Program-made: the position numbers and the translations under genes
The notes under the pieces: model-generated
What the model was told of the DNA's origin: nothing
Databases searched by the model: none
What the model saw: the letters and a program-made list of their open reading frames with translations, nothing else
Assembly: GCF_044389085.1 (NCBI RefSeq)
Contig: NZ_JBIRXP010000002.1
Coordinates: 780,044-844,043, forward strand
Direction of reading: 5' to 3'
DNA length: 64,000 nucleotides
DNA from: Isoptericola sp044389085
Lineage (GTDB): Bacteria > Actinomycetota > Actinomycetes > Actinomycetales > Cellulomonadaceae
Shown here: positions 50,131-58,290 of the stretch, in pieces
Layout: every line of letters begins with the position of its first letter
How positions within the stretch are numbered: position 1 is the first letter of the stretch

Positions 50131-50867
50131 CAGGCCTCCGGCGGCTCGAACGCGTACCCGACGCCGTGCACGGTGCGGATGAGGTCCGGACCGAGCTTGC
50201 GGCGCAGCGCCTTGATGTGGGAGTCGACGGTGCGGGTGCCGCTGGCGTCCGCCCAGTCCCACACCTCGGCGAGGAGGCGCTCGCGCGTCTGGACGGTCTT
50301 GGGCGAGCTCGCGAGCATGACCAGCAGCTCGAACTCCGTCGGCGTCAGGTGGACCTCGTCGCCGGCGCGGTGCACGCGGCGCTGCGCCCGGTCGATCGTC
50401 ACGTCGCCCATGACCATCGGCGGGTCGGCGGGGGTCGTGACCGCCGCCTGCTGCGCGCGCTCCACGCGGCGCAGCAGCGCCTTGACGCGCGCCACGAGCT
50501 CGCGCATGGAGAACGGCTTGGTCATGTAGTCGTCGGCGCCGACCCCGAGCCCGACCAGCATGTCGGTCTCGTCGTCGCGCGCGGTGAGCATGAGGATCGG
50601 GATCGGGTTCTCCGCCTGGATGCGGCGGGTGACCTCGAGGCCGTCGATGCCCGGCAGCATCACGTCCAGCACGATCGCGTCAGGGTGCAGGCGGGAGGCG
50701 GCGTCGACGCCGGCGAGGCCGTCGCGCGCCACCTCGACCCGCCAGCCCTCGGCGGACAGGCGCTGCGCGATGGCGGCGGCGATCGCGGGCTCGTCCTCGA
50801 CGACGAGCACGGTGGCGTTCTGCTGGCCCGAGGTGCCCGGGGTGCTCGGAGGGGTCGCGGTGGTCAT
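50130..50867 (-). CDS. OmpR/PhoB-family response regulator
   Basis: A 245-residue regulator paired with the kinase downstream. Receiver (~20-135): VLVVEDEPAIAAAIAQRL, phospho-Asp in IVLDVMLPGIDGLEV, Lys in YMTKPFSMRELVARV. Winged helix: HLTPTEFELLVMLASSPKTV, WDWADASGTRTVDSHIKALR, TVHGVGYAFEPP. ATG at 50867; an in-frame ATG 7 codons upstream is possible. Divergent from the CNNM pair with 238 bp between. Confidence 0.93.
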   Translation of the reverse strand: MTTATPPSTPGTSGQQNATVLVVEDEPAIAAAIAQRLSAEGWRVEVARDGLAGVDAASRLHPDAIVLDVMLPGIDGLEVTRRIQAENPIPILMLTARDDETDMLVGLGVGADDYMTKPFSMRELVARVKALLRRVERAQQAAVTTPADPPMVMGDVTIDRAQRRVHRAGDEVHLTPTEFELLVMLASSPKTVQTRERLLAEVWDWADASGTRTVDSHIKALRRKLGPDLIRTVHGVGYAFEPPEA

Positions 50868-51028
50868 GGTGCCATCTTGCACCGGCATCCTGGGGGAGCG
50901 CTGAGTACACGCTGTCCGGGGGCGACGGCGGATCTTCATGACGCGGGCGCGACGCCGGCGGGGCGCCGACCGGCGCTGCCGTGGACACGGCTCGCCCGTC
51001 GGCGTCGTCCCGATAACATCGGAGCACG

Positions 51029-51112
51029 ATGGACGAGAGTCGATATCGCGCGCGGCCGACCGCGCCGTCCCGCCGCCCGCCGCGCCGCACCGGGGGGAGC
51101 CGCCCGTGCTAG
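51029..51112 (+). CDS. Possible leader peptide (27 aa) before the CNNM gene
   Basis: ATG at 51029 with GGAG 4 nt upstream opens a 27-codon frame rich in Arg/Pro (MDESRYRARPTAPSRR..) that ends in TAG at 51110-51112, overlapping the first codons of the CNNM gene in another frame. A TAACAT at 51014 could be its -10. It might be a translationally coupling leader; it may also be chance. Confidence 0.25.
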   Translation: MDESRYRARPTAPSRRPPRRTGGSRPC

Positions 51113-52479
51113 GCGACGTCCTCATGATCGTGCTGGGCGTGGTCCTCACCGCCGGCACCGCCGTGTTCGTCGCCAGCGAGTTCTCGCTCGTCACCCTCGA
51201 CCCGGCCGTCCTCGGGGGCGACGACGAGGAGGGCGACAGTCCGCCGCCCGGCGGCGACACGGCGAGACGCCCGTCCGACCGACGGGACCGCGCCGTCCGC
51301 GCCGGGCTCAAGCACCTGTCCACGGAGCTCAGCTCCGCCCAGGTGGGCATCACCATCACGACGATCCTGCTGGGCTACACCGCCCAGCCGGCGCTGCTGT
51401 CGCTGTTCTCCGAGGCGTTTGCGGCGACGGCGCTGGGCCGCGGCGTCGCCGGCGTGCTGGCGGGCGTCCTCGCGCTCGTCGTCGTCAACGCGTTCTCGAT
51501 GCTCTTCGGCGAGCTGATCCCCAAGAACTTCGCGCTCTCCGCCCCGCACGCGACGGCCCGCCTGGTGGTCCCGGTGCAACGGGTGTTCACCATGGTCTTC
51601 CGGCCGCTGATCACGGTGCTGAACGGCTCCGCCAACGCCCTGCTGCGGCGGGTCGGTGTCGAGCCGCGCGAGGAGCTGTCCGGCGCACGGTCGTCCTCCG
51701 AGCTGCTGTCGCTCGTGCGCCGCTCGGCGCAGGAGGGCACGCTCGACCAGTCCGTCGCGACCCTGCTGGCCAACTCCCTCGAGCTCGACGAGCTCTCCGC
51801 GCGCGACGTCATGACCGACCGCATGCGGATGGCCGTCGTGGAGCGCGACACCACGGCCGCCGAGGTCGTGAACCTCGCTCGGCGCACGGGCCACTCCCGG
51901 TTCCCGGTCATCGGCGAGGACCGCGACGACGTCGTCGGCCTCGTGCACCTGCGCCGCGCCGTCGGGGTGCCCCACGACCGCCGCGGCGAGGTGCCGGCGG
52001 CCGCCCTCATGGTCGACGCGCCCCGGGTGCCGGAGACCGTCCGGCTCGGGCCGCTGCTCGTCGAGCTGCGCGGCCTCGGGCTGCAGATGGCCGTCGTCGT
52101 CGACGAGTACGGCGGCACGTCGGGCATCGTCACGCTGGAGGACGTCGTGGAGGAGCTCGTCGGCGACGTCGCCGACGAGCACGACCCGCGCCGCGCCGGC
52201 GTCGTGCGCGGCGCCGACGGGTCGTGGGTCGTGCCCGGCGTGCTGCGGCCCGACGAGCTGGAGGAGCGCACCGGCCTCGTGGCGCCCGAAGGGCCGGCCT
52301 ACGAGACGCTCGGCGGCCTGGTCATGGCGGTGCTGGGGAGGGTGCCCGAGGTGGGTGACACGGTCGAGACCGGCGGGGTGCTGCTCCGGGTGGAGGCGAT
52401 GGACGCGCGGCGCGTCGAGCGGCTGCGGGTCCTCGCCGCCGACCCGGCCGAGCCCGGGCGCGGGGAGGCGGGCCGATGA
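51106..52479 (+). CDS. CNNM/CorC-family membrane protein with CBS pair and CorC_HlyC domain
   Basis: A 457-residue protein of the hemolysin-C/MgpA/CNNM family. DUF21 membrane domain (~1-190: GTAVFVASEFSLVTLDPAVL, SSAQVGITITTILLGYTAQP, LFGELIPKNFALS), a CBS pair (~215-345: ELSARDVMTDRMRM, GHSRFPVIGEDRDDVVGLVH, VVVDEYGGTSGIVTLEDVVE) and a C-terminal CorC_HlyC domain (~360-445). A hydrophilic Asp/Gly/Arg insert (~37-66) interrupts DUF21. Related proteins extrude or control Mg2+. GTG at 51106 with GGGGGAG upstream. Overlaps the next gene by 4 bp. Confidence 0.9.
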   Translation: MLGDVLMIVLGVVLTAGTAVFVASEFSLVTLDPAVLGGDDEEGDSPPPGGDTARRPSDRRDRAVRAGLKHLSTELSSAQVGITITTILLGYTAQPALLSLFSEAFAATALGRGVAGVLAGVLALVVVNAFSMLFGELIPKNFALSAPHATARLVVPVQRVFTMVFRPLITVLNGSANALLRRVGVEPREELSGARSSSELLSLVRRSAQEGTLDQSVATLLANSLELDELSARDVMTDRMRMAVVERDTTAAEVVNLARRTGHSRFPVIGEDRDDVVGLVHLRRAVGVPHDRRGEVPAAALMVDAPRVPETVRLGPLLVELRGLGLQMAVVVDEYGGTSGIVTLEDVVEELVGDVADEHDPRRAGVVRGADGSWVVPGVLRPDELEERTGLVAPEGPAYETLGGLVMAVLGRVPEVGDTVETGGVLLRVEAMDARRVERLRVLAADPAEPGRGEAGR

Positions 52480-53513
52480 GCACCGGGACCGCTCTGCTGG
52501 TCGGCGTGCTGCTGCTCGCCGGCAACGCGTTCTTCGTCGGCGCCGAGTTCGCCGTCATCTCCGCGCGCCGCAGCGCCATCGAGCCGCGGGCCGAGGCCGG
52601 CGACCGGCGCGCGCGCACCGCCCTGTGGGCGATGGAGCACGTGTCCCTCATGCTGGCGTGCGCGCAGCTCGGGGTCACCGTGTGCTCCACCGGCCTGGGC
52701 ATCGTCGCCGAGCCCGCGCTCGCGCACCTGCTCGAGGTGCCGTTCGCGGCCCTCGGGGTCCCGGAGGCCCTGCTGCACCCGGTGTCGCTCGTCCTCGCGC
52801 TGGCGATCGTCGTGTACCTGCACGTGGTGCTCGGCGAGATGGTGCCCAAGAACCTCGCCGTCGCCGGGCCGGAGACGGCCGCGCTGTGGTTCGCGCCGCC
52901 GCTGGTGCTGCTGGGCCGCGCGGTGCGCCCGGTCATCGCGGCCCTCAACTGGGTCGCGAACCACGCCGTCCGGCTCGCGGGCGTGGAGCCGAAGGACGAG
53001 GTCGCCTCCGCCTTCACGGCCCAGGAGGTGCAGTCGATCGTCGAGCACTCGCAGGCCGAGGGCGTGCTGCGCGACGAGCAGGGCCTGCTCGCCGGGGCCA
53101 TCGAGTTCTCCTCGCGCACGGCGGGCGACGTCATGGTGGCCGTGGACCGGCTGGTCACCGTCGGCTCCCGCACCACGCCCGACGACGTCGAGCACCTCGT
53201 GGCCCGCACCGGCTTCAGCCGGTTCCCCGTGCGGGGGGACGACGACGCCCTGCGCGGCTACCTGCACCTCAAGGACGTCCTGTACGCCTCGAACGGCGAC
53301 CGGTTCGACCCGGTGCCGGCGTGGCGCGTGCGGGCGCTCGCGTCCGTGCGGCCGGCCGACGAGGTCGAGGACGCGCTGCGCGCCATGCAGCGCTCGGGTG
53401 CCCACCTGGCGCGCGTCGAGGGCCCGGACGGCGTCCTCGGTGTCGTGTTCCTCGAGGACATCCTCGAGGAGCTCGTGGGCGAGGTGCGCGACGCCATGCA
53501 GCGGCGGCCCTGA
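52476..53513 (+). CDS. Second CNNM-family membrane protein lacking CorC_HlyC domain
   Basis: A 345-residue paralogue of the upstream protein: DUF21 (~1-195: LAGNAFFVGAEFAVISARRS, CAQLGVTVCSTGLGIVAEPA, VLGEMVPKNLAVAGPE) and a CBS pair (~210-340: SSRTAGDVMVAVDRLVTVGS, GFSRFPVRGDDDALRGYLHL, VVFLEDILEELVGEVRDAMQ). It stops where the CorC_HlyC domain would begin. ATG start overlaps the upstream stop (ATGA), so the two are made together and may form a heterodimeric pore with one regulatory tail (inference). Confidence 0.9.
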   Translation: MSTGTALLVGVLLLAGNAFFVGAEFAVISARRSAIEPRAEAGDRRARTALWAMEHVSLMLACAQLGVTVCSTGLGIVAEPALAHLLEVPFAALGVPEALLHPVSLVLALAIVVYLHVVLGEMVPKNLAVAGPETAALWFAPPLVLLGRAVRPVIAALNWVANHAVRLAGVEPKDEVASAFTAQEVQSIVEHSQAEGVLRDEQGLLAGAIEFSSRTAGDVMVAVDRLVTVGSRTTPDDVEHLVARTGFSRFPVRGDDDALRGYLHLKDVLYASNGDRFDPVPAWRVRALASVRPADEVEDALRAMQRSGAHLARVEGPDGVLGVVFLEDILEELVGEVRDAMQRRP

Positions 53514-53612
53514 CCACGTCGTCCCACCTCGGGCGCGCCCTCGGTGAGCAGCGTGGACACCCTTCCACGACGCGGGTCCGCGGGAGCCGTCCCGCCGGCG
53601 GTGGACCGGGAC

Positions 53613-53641
53613 TTGGCGGGGGAGCCCGACCCCGTTATGGT
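53613..53641 (+). promoter_or_regulatory. Candidate sigma-70-type promoter for the VanY-like gene
   Basis: TTGGCG (53613-53618) and TATGGT (53636-53641) with a 17-bp spacer. It lies about 120 bp before the GTG start. Rest of 53514-53759 shows no other feature. Confidence 0.45.
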
Positions 53642-53759
53642 TCCGTGACGGATCGCCTCGCGCGGCCGCGTGCAGGCCACGCGGCACCGGGCGGTCCGTG
53701 TTCGGTCCGAGGACCTGGGCGACCACGGAGGCCGCCCGGGGCACGAGCGCGGAGGTGCC

Positions 53760-54614
53760 GTGGAGGCGACGTCGCAGGGTGACGCAGCCGCGCCGCGCTC
53801 CCGTCGCGAGATCCGGGAGGCCGAGCTCGCGCGGGCCGGCAAGAAGCCCCGCACCCGGCCGGTGGCCGCCCGGAACGACCGCTCCACCCGCCGCCACGCC
53901 GCGCCCGCCGGGCACGCCTGGGTCACCCGGCTGACCGTGCTCGGCTCGCTCGCCGCCGCCACCATCGCCGCACCCCTCGTCACCGACGACCAGGCGCACG
54001 GCGGCACCCCGTTCGACCTCGACACCCAGCCTGCGGGGCCCTCCACCCTGGCCCTGCTCGAGCAGGGCGTCGACACCCCCCGCACCTCGCAGGGCATCGC
54101 CGCGGCTCCCCGGGACGTCCGCGTCGAGGCGTCGGCCGCCAGCCGCGGCACCGAGCGCAGCCCGCTCCCCGGGTGCGACGCGGAGGCGACCATCGAGGGC
54201 GGGAACGGCACCCTGGCCGACCACTCCCTCTGCGACATCTGGCAGCCCGGGGAGAAGCTGCGGGCCGACGCCGCCGTCGCCCTCAGCGCGCTCAACGAGG
54301 CCTTCCGGGTCCGGTTCGGCCGCGACCTGTGCCTCGTCGACAGCTACCGCTCCATCTCCTCCCAGTACGCCGTCAAGGCCAGCCGCGGTCATCTCGCCGC
54401 GACGCCCGGCACGTCCATGCACGGGTGGGGGCTCGCCATCGACCTGTGCGGCGACGAGTACCGCTCCAGCGAGGTCTACGGCTGGCTGTGGGAGAACGGG
54501 CCCGCGTACGGGTGGGAGAACCCGCCGTGGGCGCAGCGGGGCGGCATCGGGAACTACGAGCCCTGGCACTTCGAGTACAAGCCCGGCGTCGTGGAGATCA
54601 CGACCTGGCACTGA
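53760..54614 (+). CDS. Secreted/anchored M15-family D-alanyl-D-alanine carboxypeptidase (VanY-like)
   Basis: A 284-residue protein with a basic cytosolic start (SRREIREAELARAGKKPRTR), one hydrophobic helix (TRLTVLGSLAAATIAAPLVT, ~62-81), a linker and a C-terminal VanY domain (~145-284). Zinc/catalytic motif: SYRSISSQYAVKASRGHLAA, GTSMHGWGLAIDLCG (His and Asp), and EPWHFEY (second His). It would trim D-Ala from peptidoglycan stem peptides outside the cell. GTG at 53760 with GGAGGTG 5 nt upstream; longer in-frame starts would run back into the promoter. Confidence 0.88.
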   Translation: MEATSQGDAAAPRSRREIREAELARAGKKPRTRPVAARNDRSTRRHAAPAGHAWVTRLTVLGSLAAATIAAPLVTDDQAHGGTPFDLDTQPAGPSTLALLEQGVDTPRTSQGIAAAPRDVRVEASAASRGTERSPLPGCDAEATIEGGNGTLADHSLCDIWQPGEKLRADAAVALSALNEAFRVRFGRDLCLVDSYRSISSQYAVKASRGHLAATPGTSMHGWGLAIDLCGDEYRSSEVYGWLWENGPAYGWENPPWAQRGGIGNYEPWHFEYKPGVVEITTWH

Positions 54615-54641
54615 GCTGCTCGTGCTCGCTTGCTCGGCGCC

Positions 54642-54742
54642 GCGGGAGGTGCAGGATCCTTCGCGCGGTCGCGTTCACGCGCCCCAGGGGGCGCTCCACT
54701 TCGGGAGGGATACGACCGCGCGAAGGATCCTGCACCTCCCGC
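54642..54742. repeat. Family-iii long palindrome, copy 2 (intact)
   Basis: Perfect 30-bp arms at 54642-54671 and 54713-54742. The 41-nt core (54672-54712) contains two small hairpins: GCGCCCC/GGGGCGC and CTCC-ACTTCG-GGAG, so the whole can fold as a three-way junction. The core is the same as at 21630/21783 apart from a few bases. It lies between convergent genes. Confidence 0.8.
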
Positions 54743-54857
54743 TCTCCTGATCCCTCGCCCTCGGTGCCCCACGAGGCTTGGTGACGCCTCGAACCTGCCG
54801 TGCGGGTGCGGCCGGCGATCCCGGCCGACGCGCGGTGGCCGGGCGCGACGGGCTGCG

Positions 54858-55484
54858 TCAGGTGGTGATCGTGGAGTTGCCGCCGAAGTCGTCGCGGAAG
54901 CGGGGGCCCTGGGCGGCGAGCTCCTGGGCGTAGGCGGCGGACCAGCCCCGGAAGGGGTCGACGGCGAGCGACTCGTTGGAGAAGCGGCGGTCGTCGGTGA
55001 GCTCGGTGACGCAGAAGTCGGGGATCTGGAGGTCCGTGACCGGGCCCGAGCGCTCGCACTCGGCGACGACGAGCGGGGCGTTGGCACCGCCGAAGACGTC
55101 GATCGACCAGCCGTCCGCGCCCAGCCAGGCCGCGTAGCGCGTCTTGATGACCTGCGCGCCGCCCCGGCGCACCAGCTCCGCGCCGACCTTCGGGTCCAGC
55201 TGGCGCTCCGCCTCGTAACGGGTGCCTCCCACCGACGGGCCCTTGACGGTCACGGCGGCGAAGTCGACGCGCGAACGGTAGAGCTCGAGGACGTCACGGG
55301 CGTCGCTGTCGGGGCCGAGCCGTGCCTCCACACCCGTGGCCTGCACGCGCACGCGCAGCGCGTAGCCGCCGTCCGACAGGAAGTAGGACTGGACGATCAG
55401 GGCGGGCGCGTCGCGCAGCGCGTCCGGCAGCTCCCGGACGAAGAACCGGCGCTCGAACTCGAAGTCGGAGTAGTCCGTCGACAT
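54858..55484 (-). CDS. CYTH-domain protein
   Basis: A 208-residue triphosphate tunnel-type protein. The family start EXEXK appears as FEFERRFFVRELP, with Arg in place of the Lys. Further basic strands include YALRVRVQATGVEARL and GTRYEAERQL, and the C-terminus has acidic strands WSIDVFGG and LVVAECE. CYTH enzymes hydrolyse inorganic or nucleoside triphosphates; the adenylate cyclase version also fits this fold. Activity cannot be assigned. ATG at 55484. Divergent from the TetR gene (69 bp). Confidence 0.82.
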   Translation of the reverse strand: MSTDYSDFEFERRFFVRELPDALRDAPALIVQSYFLSDGGYALRVRVQATGVEARLGPDSDARDVLELYRSRVDFAAVTVKGPSVGGTRYEAERQLDPKVGAELVRRGGAQVIKTRYAAWLGADGWSIDVFGGANAPLVVAECERSGPVTDLQIPDFCVTELTDDRRFSNESLAVDPFRGWSAAYAQELAAQGPRFRDDFGGNSTITT

Positions 55485-55546
55485 GACGTCGAGCCTAGCG
55501 GCGTCGGCGGCCGTGCGAGCACCGAGACTGACCGGTCGTGCTAAAT

Positions 55547-55564
55547 TTTGACCATGCGGTCAAA
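55547..55564. promoter_or_regulatory. TetR-type operator over the regulator start codon
   Basis: TTTGACC-ATGC-GGTCAAA is a perfect 7+4+7 palindrome; the start ATG (55554-55556) is in its centre. A smaller GACCGGTC lies at 55530. Likely autoregulatory operator. Confidence 0.65.
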
Positions 55565-56189
55565 CCCGGACGCCGGCCCGTCCTTCATCCAGCGGGCGCG
55601 CCGCGAGCAGATCATCCGCGCGACCGTCGAGACCGTCGCGGAGACCGGCCTCGAGCGCGCCTCGCTGGCGAGGATCGCCGGGCGGCTGGGCATCGCGAAG
55701 GGGAGCATCGTCTATCACTTCGAAGGGCGTGACCAGCTCGTCGCCGCAGCCCTCGACGACGTCTACGCCCGGATCGCCGCCGCCGTCACGGAGCGTCTCT
55801 CCGACGCGGCGTCCCCGCGGGACGCGGTGCGCCGTTACATCACCGCGCTGGTCGACCACCTCGACGCCCATCGCTCCGAGGCCCGCCTGATCTCTGACGC
55901 GTTCGGGCGGGTCGGCGGGCCCGACGACGCGAGCAGCCAGGTCGAGAGCCGATGGCGTGCGCTCGCCGATCTCGTCCGCGCCGCCCTCGCGCAGCGGCCC
56001 GCCGGTGACTCCCCGGCGCCGGACGCGGAGGTGCTCGCGATCAGCGTGAGCGGCGCCGTCGACGCTCTCGTGGGCCAGGCGCTGCGCGACCCTTCGTTCG
56101 ACCTGTCCGGGGCGGGCGAGACCCTCGCGGGCTACGTGGACCAGCTCCTCGACCCGGGCGCCGTCGCCGGCACGACGGGGACGCCGTGA
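55554..56189 (+). CDS. TetR-family transcriptional regulator
   Basis: A 211-residue regulator with an N-terminal TetR HTH (~12-58: REQIIRATVETVAETGLERA, SLARIAGRLGIAKGSIVYHF, EGRDQLVAAALDD) and an all-helical ligand domain. It ends overlapping the PH-domain gene (GTGA), so it is co-transcribed with the two membrane proteins. ATG at 55554 is chosen over TTG at 55548. The operator over its start suggests that it represses its own operon; the inducer is unknown. Confidence 0.9.
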   Translation: MRSNPDAGPSFIQRARREQIIRATVETVAETGLERASLARIAGRLGIAKGSIVYHFEGRDQLVAAALDDVYARIAAAVTERLSDAASPRDAVRRYITALVDHLDAHRSEARLISDAFGRVGGPDDASSQVESRWRALADLVRAALAQRPAGDSPAPDAEVLAISVSGAVDALVGQALRDPSFDLSGAGETLAGYVDQLLDPGAVAGTTGTP

Positions 56190-56686
56190 GCGTGGCGGCC
56201 GGGGTGAGCCTGCGTCCCCCGCGCCACCGGTACGGGGCGCGGGTGGTGCACTGGTGGCGGAGCCGGTTGCTGCTCGTCACCGCGGCGGTGCTCGTGCCCC
56301 TGGTGGTGCTCGGCGCGGCGATCTCCCCGGCGCGCGCCTGGCTCCTCGGCGGCGCCGGCGTCGTGGCCCTCGCCGGCGGGGTGACGGCCGTCCTCCTGCC
56401 GGTGTGGTGGCACCGGGTCCACCGCTGGGAGGTGACCGAGGACGCGGTCTACACCCGTACCGGCTACGTCTGGCAGAGCTGGCGGATCGTGCCGATGTCC
56501 CGGATCCAGACGGTGGACACCACGAGGGGGCCCGTGCAGCGGGTCTTCGGCCTCGCCACGGTACGGGTCACCACGGCCTCGGCAGCCGGCGACGTGACCA
56601 TCGCCGGGTTGCACCACCACGAGGCGGAGGCCGTGGCGCACGAGCTCGCCCGCCGGACCGACGCCACCCCTGCGGACGCCACATGA
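56186..56686 (+). CDS. YdbS-like PH-domain (DUF304) membrane protein
   Basis: A 166-residue protein with two membrane helices (LLLVTAAVLVPLVVLGAAIS, ~31-50, and WLLGGAGVVALAGGVTAVLL, ~54-73) and a bacterial PH domain (~80-160: EVTEDAVYTRTGYVWQSWRI, VPMSRIQTVDTTRGPVQRVF). Typically paired with a longer YdbT protein, as here. Some YdbS/YdbT pairs confer bacteriocin resistance in Bacillus. GTG at 56186 overlaps the TetR stop. Confidence 0.88.
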   Translation: MSVAAGVSLRPPRHRYGARVVHWWRSRLLLVTAAVLVPLVVLGAAISPARAWLLGGAGVVALAGGVTAVLLPVWWHRVHRWEVTEDAVYTRTGYVWQSWRIVPMSRIQTVDTTRGPVQRVFGLATVRVTTASAAGDVTIAGLHHHEAEAVAHELARRTDATPADAT

Positions 56687-58290
56687 CCCGCGGCCCCGAC
56701 ACGAGGCCGGCGCCCTGGCAGACGCTCGACCGCGGCACCGTGAAGGTGACCGCTCTCCTGCTCGCAGCAGCCGCGGCGCTCGGCGGGGTGCCCACCGTGA
56801 TCGCACTCGCGTCCGCCGGGTCGCTCGGCACCGCTCTCGCGTGGGTGGTGCCCTGTGCTCTCCTGCTGGTCGGCGGGGGAACCCTCGCGGACGACCTCCG
56901 GTGGCGAAGGACGCGGTTCCGGGTCCTCCCGGACGCCGTCGAGGTGCGTTCGGGCGTCCTGGTCGCGCGGCGTCGCCGGGTAGCGCGGAGCCGGATCCGC
57001 ACCGTCGACCTGCACGCGCACCCGCTCCTGCGCGCGTTCGGGCTGGTGCGGGTCAGCGTCGGGAGCGGAGAGCGTGGCGCGCGCGGCGCGGACGGCGGGA
57101 CCCTCGTCCTCGACCCCGTCGGCCGGCTCGTCGGCGAGGAGCTGCGGGCGACGCTGCTCGAGGGCGCCACGCACGACGGACGCTCCGCGGAGCGCGTCGC
57201 CACGTGGCGCCCCGGCTGGGTCAGGTTCGCGCCGGCCTCGGTCGCGACGGGGATCTTCGCGGCGGTCGTCGTCGCGCAGACGTTCCAGCTCTCCGACTGG
57301 TTCGGGCGGGGAAGCCTGCCGATCGAGGTCGTGGCGGGCCTCGCCGCCCGCCACGGACCATGGCCGGTCGCCATCGTCGGTGCGCTGCTGGTGCTGGTCG
57401 TCTCGTCCGCGCTGGCCGTCGGGCTCTGTGTCGAGCTGTGGTGGCGCTACCGGCTGGAGCTGGCCCGGGACCACACCGTGCGGGTCGAGCGGGGTCTGCT
57501 GACCCGGCGGTCGCTGACCCTGGAGGAGCGGAGGGTCCGGGGGCTGGACCTCGTCGAGCCGCTCGGCGCCCGGCTGGCGGGTGCGGCGCGGGTCGACGTG
57601 GTCGCCACGGGGCTCGACCCCGAGACGGCGAAGAGCGCCGACACCTCGACGCTGCTGCCGGCGGCACCGAGGACGATCGCCGTCGGCGTGGTCGAGCGGC
57701 TCGGCGGAGAGCCGTTCCCGTCGCTCGCCCCCCACCCTGCCGGCGCCCTCGCCCGGAGGATGCGCTGGGGGCTGTCGGTGGGGCTCGCGCTCGCGCTCGG
57801 CTGGTGCGCCCTGATGTCGCAGGTCCCGATGGCCACGCCCTGGGTCGTCACCACCGCGCTGGCGACGGTCGCGGCGATCGGGGCCCTCGCCGTCTGGGCG
57901 TGGGATGCCGCGCGCAGCCTCGGCCACACCTTGACCGACGGCCACCTCGTGGTGCGCCGGGGGAGCGTCCGCCGCTCCACGGTGCTGCTGCGGCGCGAGG
58001 GCATCGTGGGCTGGCGCGTACGCCAGTCGGTCTTCCAGCGCCGCGCCGGGCTCGCCACCCTGGTGGCCGTGAGCGCCGGGGGCCGAGGTCGTTACCCCGT
58101 CGTCGACGGCGACGAGCACGAGCTTCTCGCCGTCGCCGCCGCCGCCGTCCCAGGCCTGGTGACCCCGTTCCTCGCCGGAGGCGCGAGCCCGGGTCCCGAC
58201 CCCCGGGGAACCGGCGCCCCCGCCGGGGTCACGACGACGCGGGCACCTCGCGGCGCTCCGGTCCCACGTACGCCGACAGCGGGCGGATGA
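56683..58290 (+). CDS. YdbT-like protein with three PH (DUF304) repeats
   Basis: A 535-residue membrane protein with three rounds of two helices plus a PH domain: ~18-160 (RFRVLPDAVEVRSGVLVARR, SRIRTVDLHAHPLLRAFGLV), ~185-345 (YRLELARDHTVRVERGLLTR) and ~375-510 (HTLTDGHLVVRRGSVRRSTV, REGIVGWRVRQSVFQRRAGL). ATG overlaps the previous stop (ATGA). The Pro/Gly-rich end overlaps the convergent prpC gene by 62 bp. Acts presumably with YdbS in the membrane; ligand unknown. Confidence 0.87.
   Translation: MTRGPDTRPAPWQTLDRGTVKVTALLLAAAAALGGVPTVIALASAGSLGTALAWVVPCALLLVGGGTLADDLRWRRTRFRVLPDAVEVRSGVLVARRRRVARSRIRTVDLHAHPLLRAFGLVRVSVGSGERGARGADGGTLVLDPVGRLVGEELRATLLEGATHDGRSAERVATWRPGWVRFAPASVATGIFAAVVVAQTFQLSDWFGRGSLPIEVVAGLAARHGPWPVAIVGALLVLVVSSALAVGLCVELWWRYRLELARDHTVRVERGLLTRRSLTLEERRVRGLDLVEPLGARLAGAARVDVVATGLDPETAKSADTSTLLPAAPRTIAVGVVERLGGEPFPSLAPHPAGALARRMRWGLSVGLALALGWCALMSQVPMATPWVVTTALATVAAIGALAVWAWDAARSLGHTLTDGHLVVRRGSVRRSTVLLRREGIVGWRVRQSVFQRRAGLATLVAVSAGGRGRYPVVDGDEHELLAVAAAAVPGLVTPFLAGGASPGPDPRGTGAPAGVTTTRAPRGAPVPRTPTAGG

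Noticed and set aside
50982..51017. Promoter TGGACA...GATAAC before the CNNM gene.
   Set aside because: The spacer is about 24 bp, too long for a sigma-70-type promoter.
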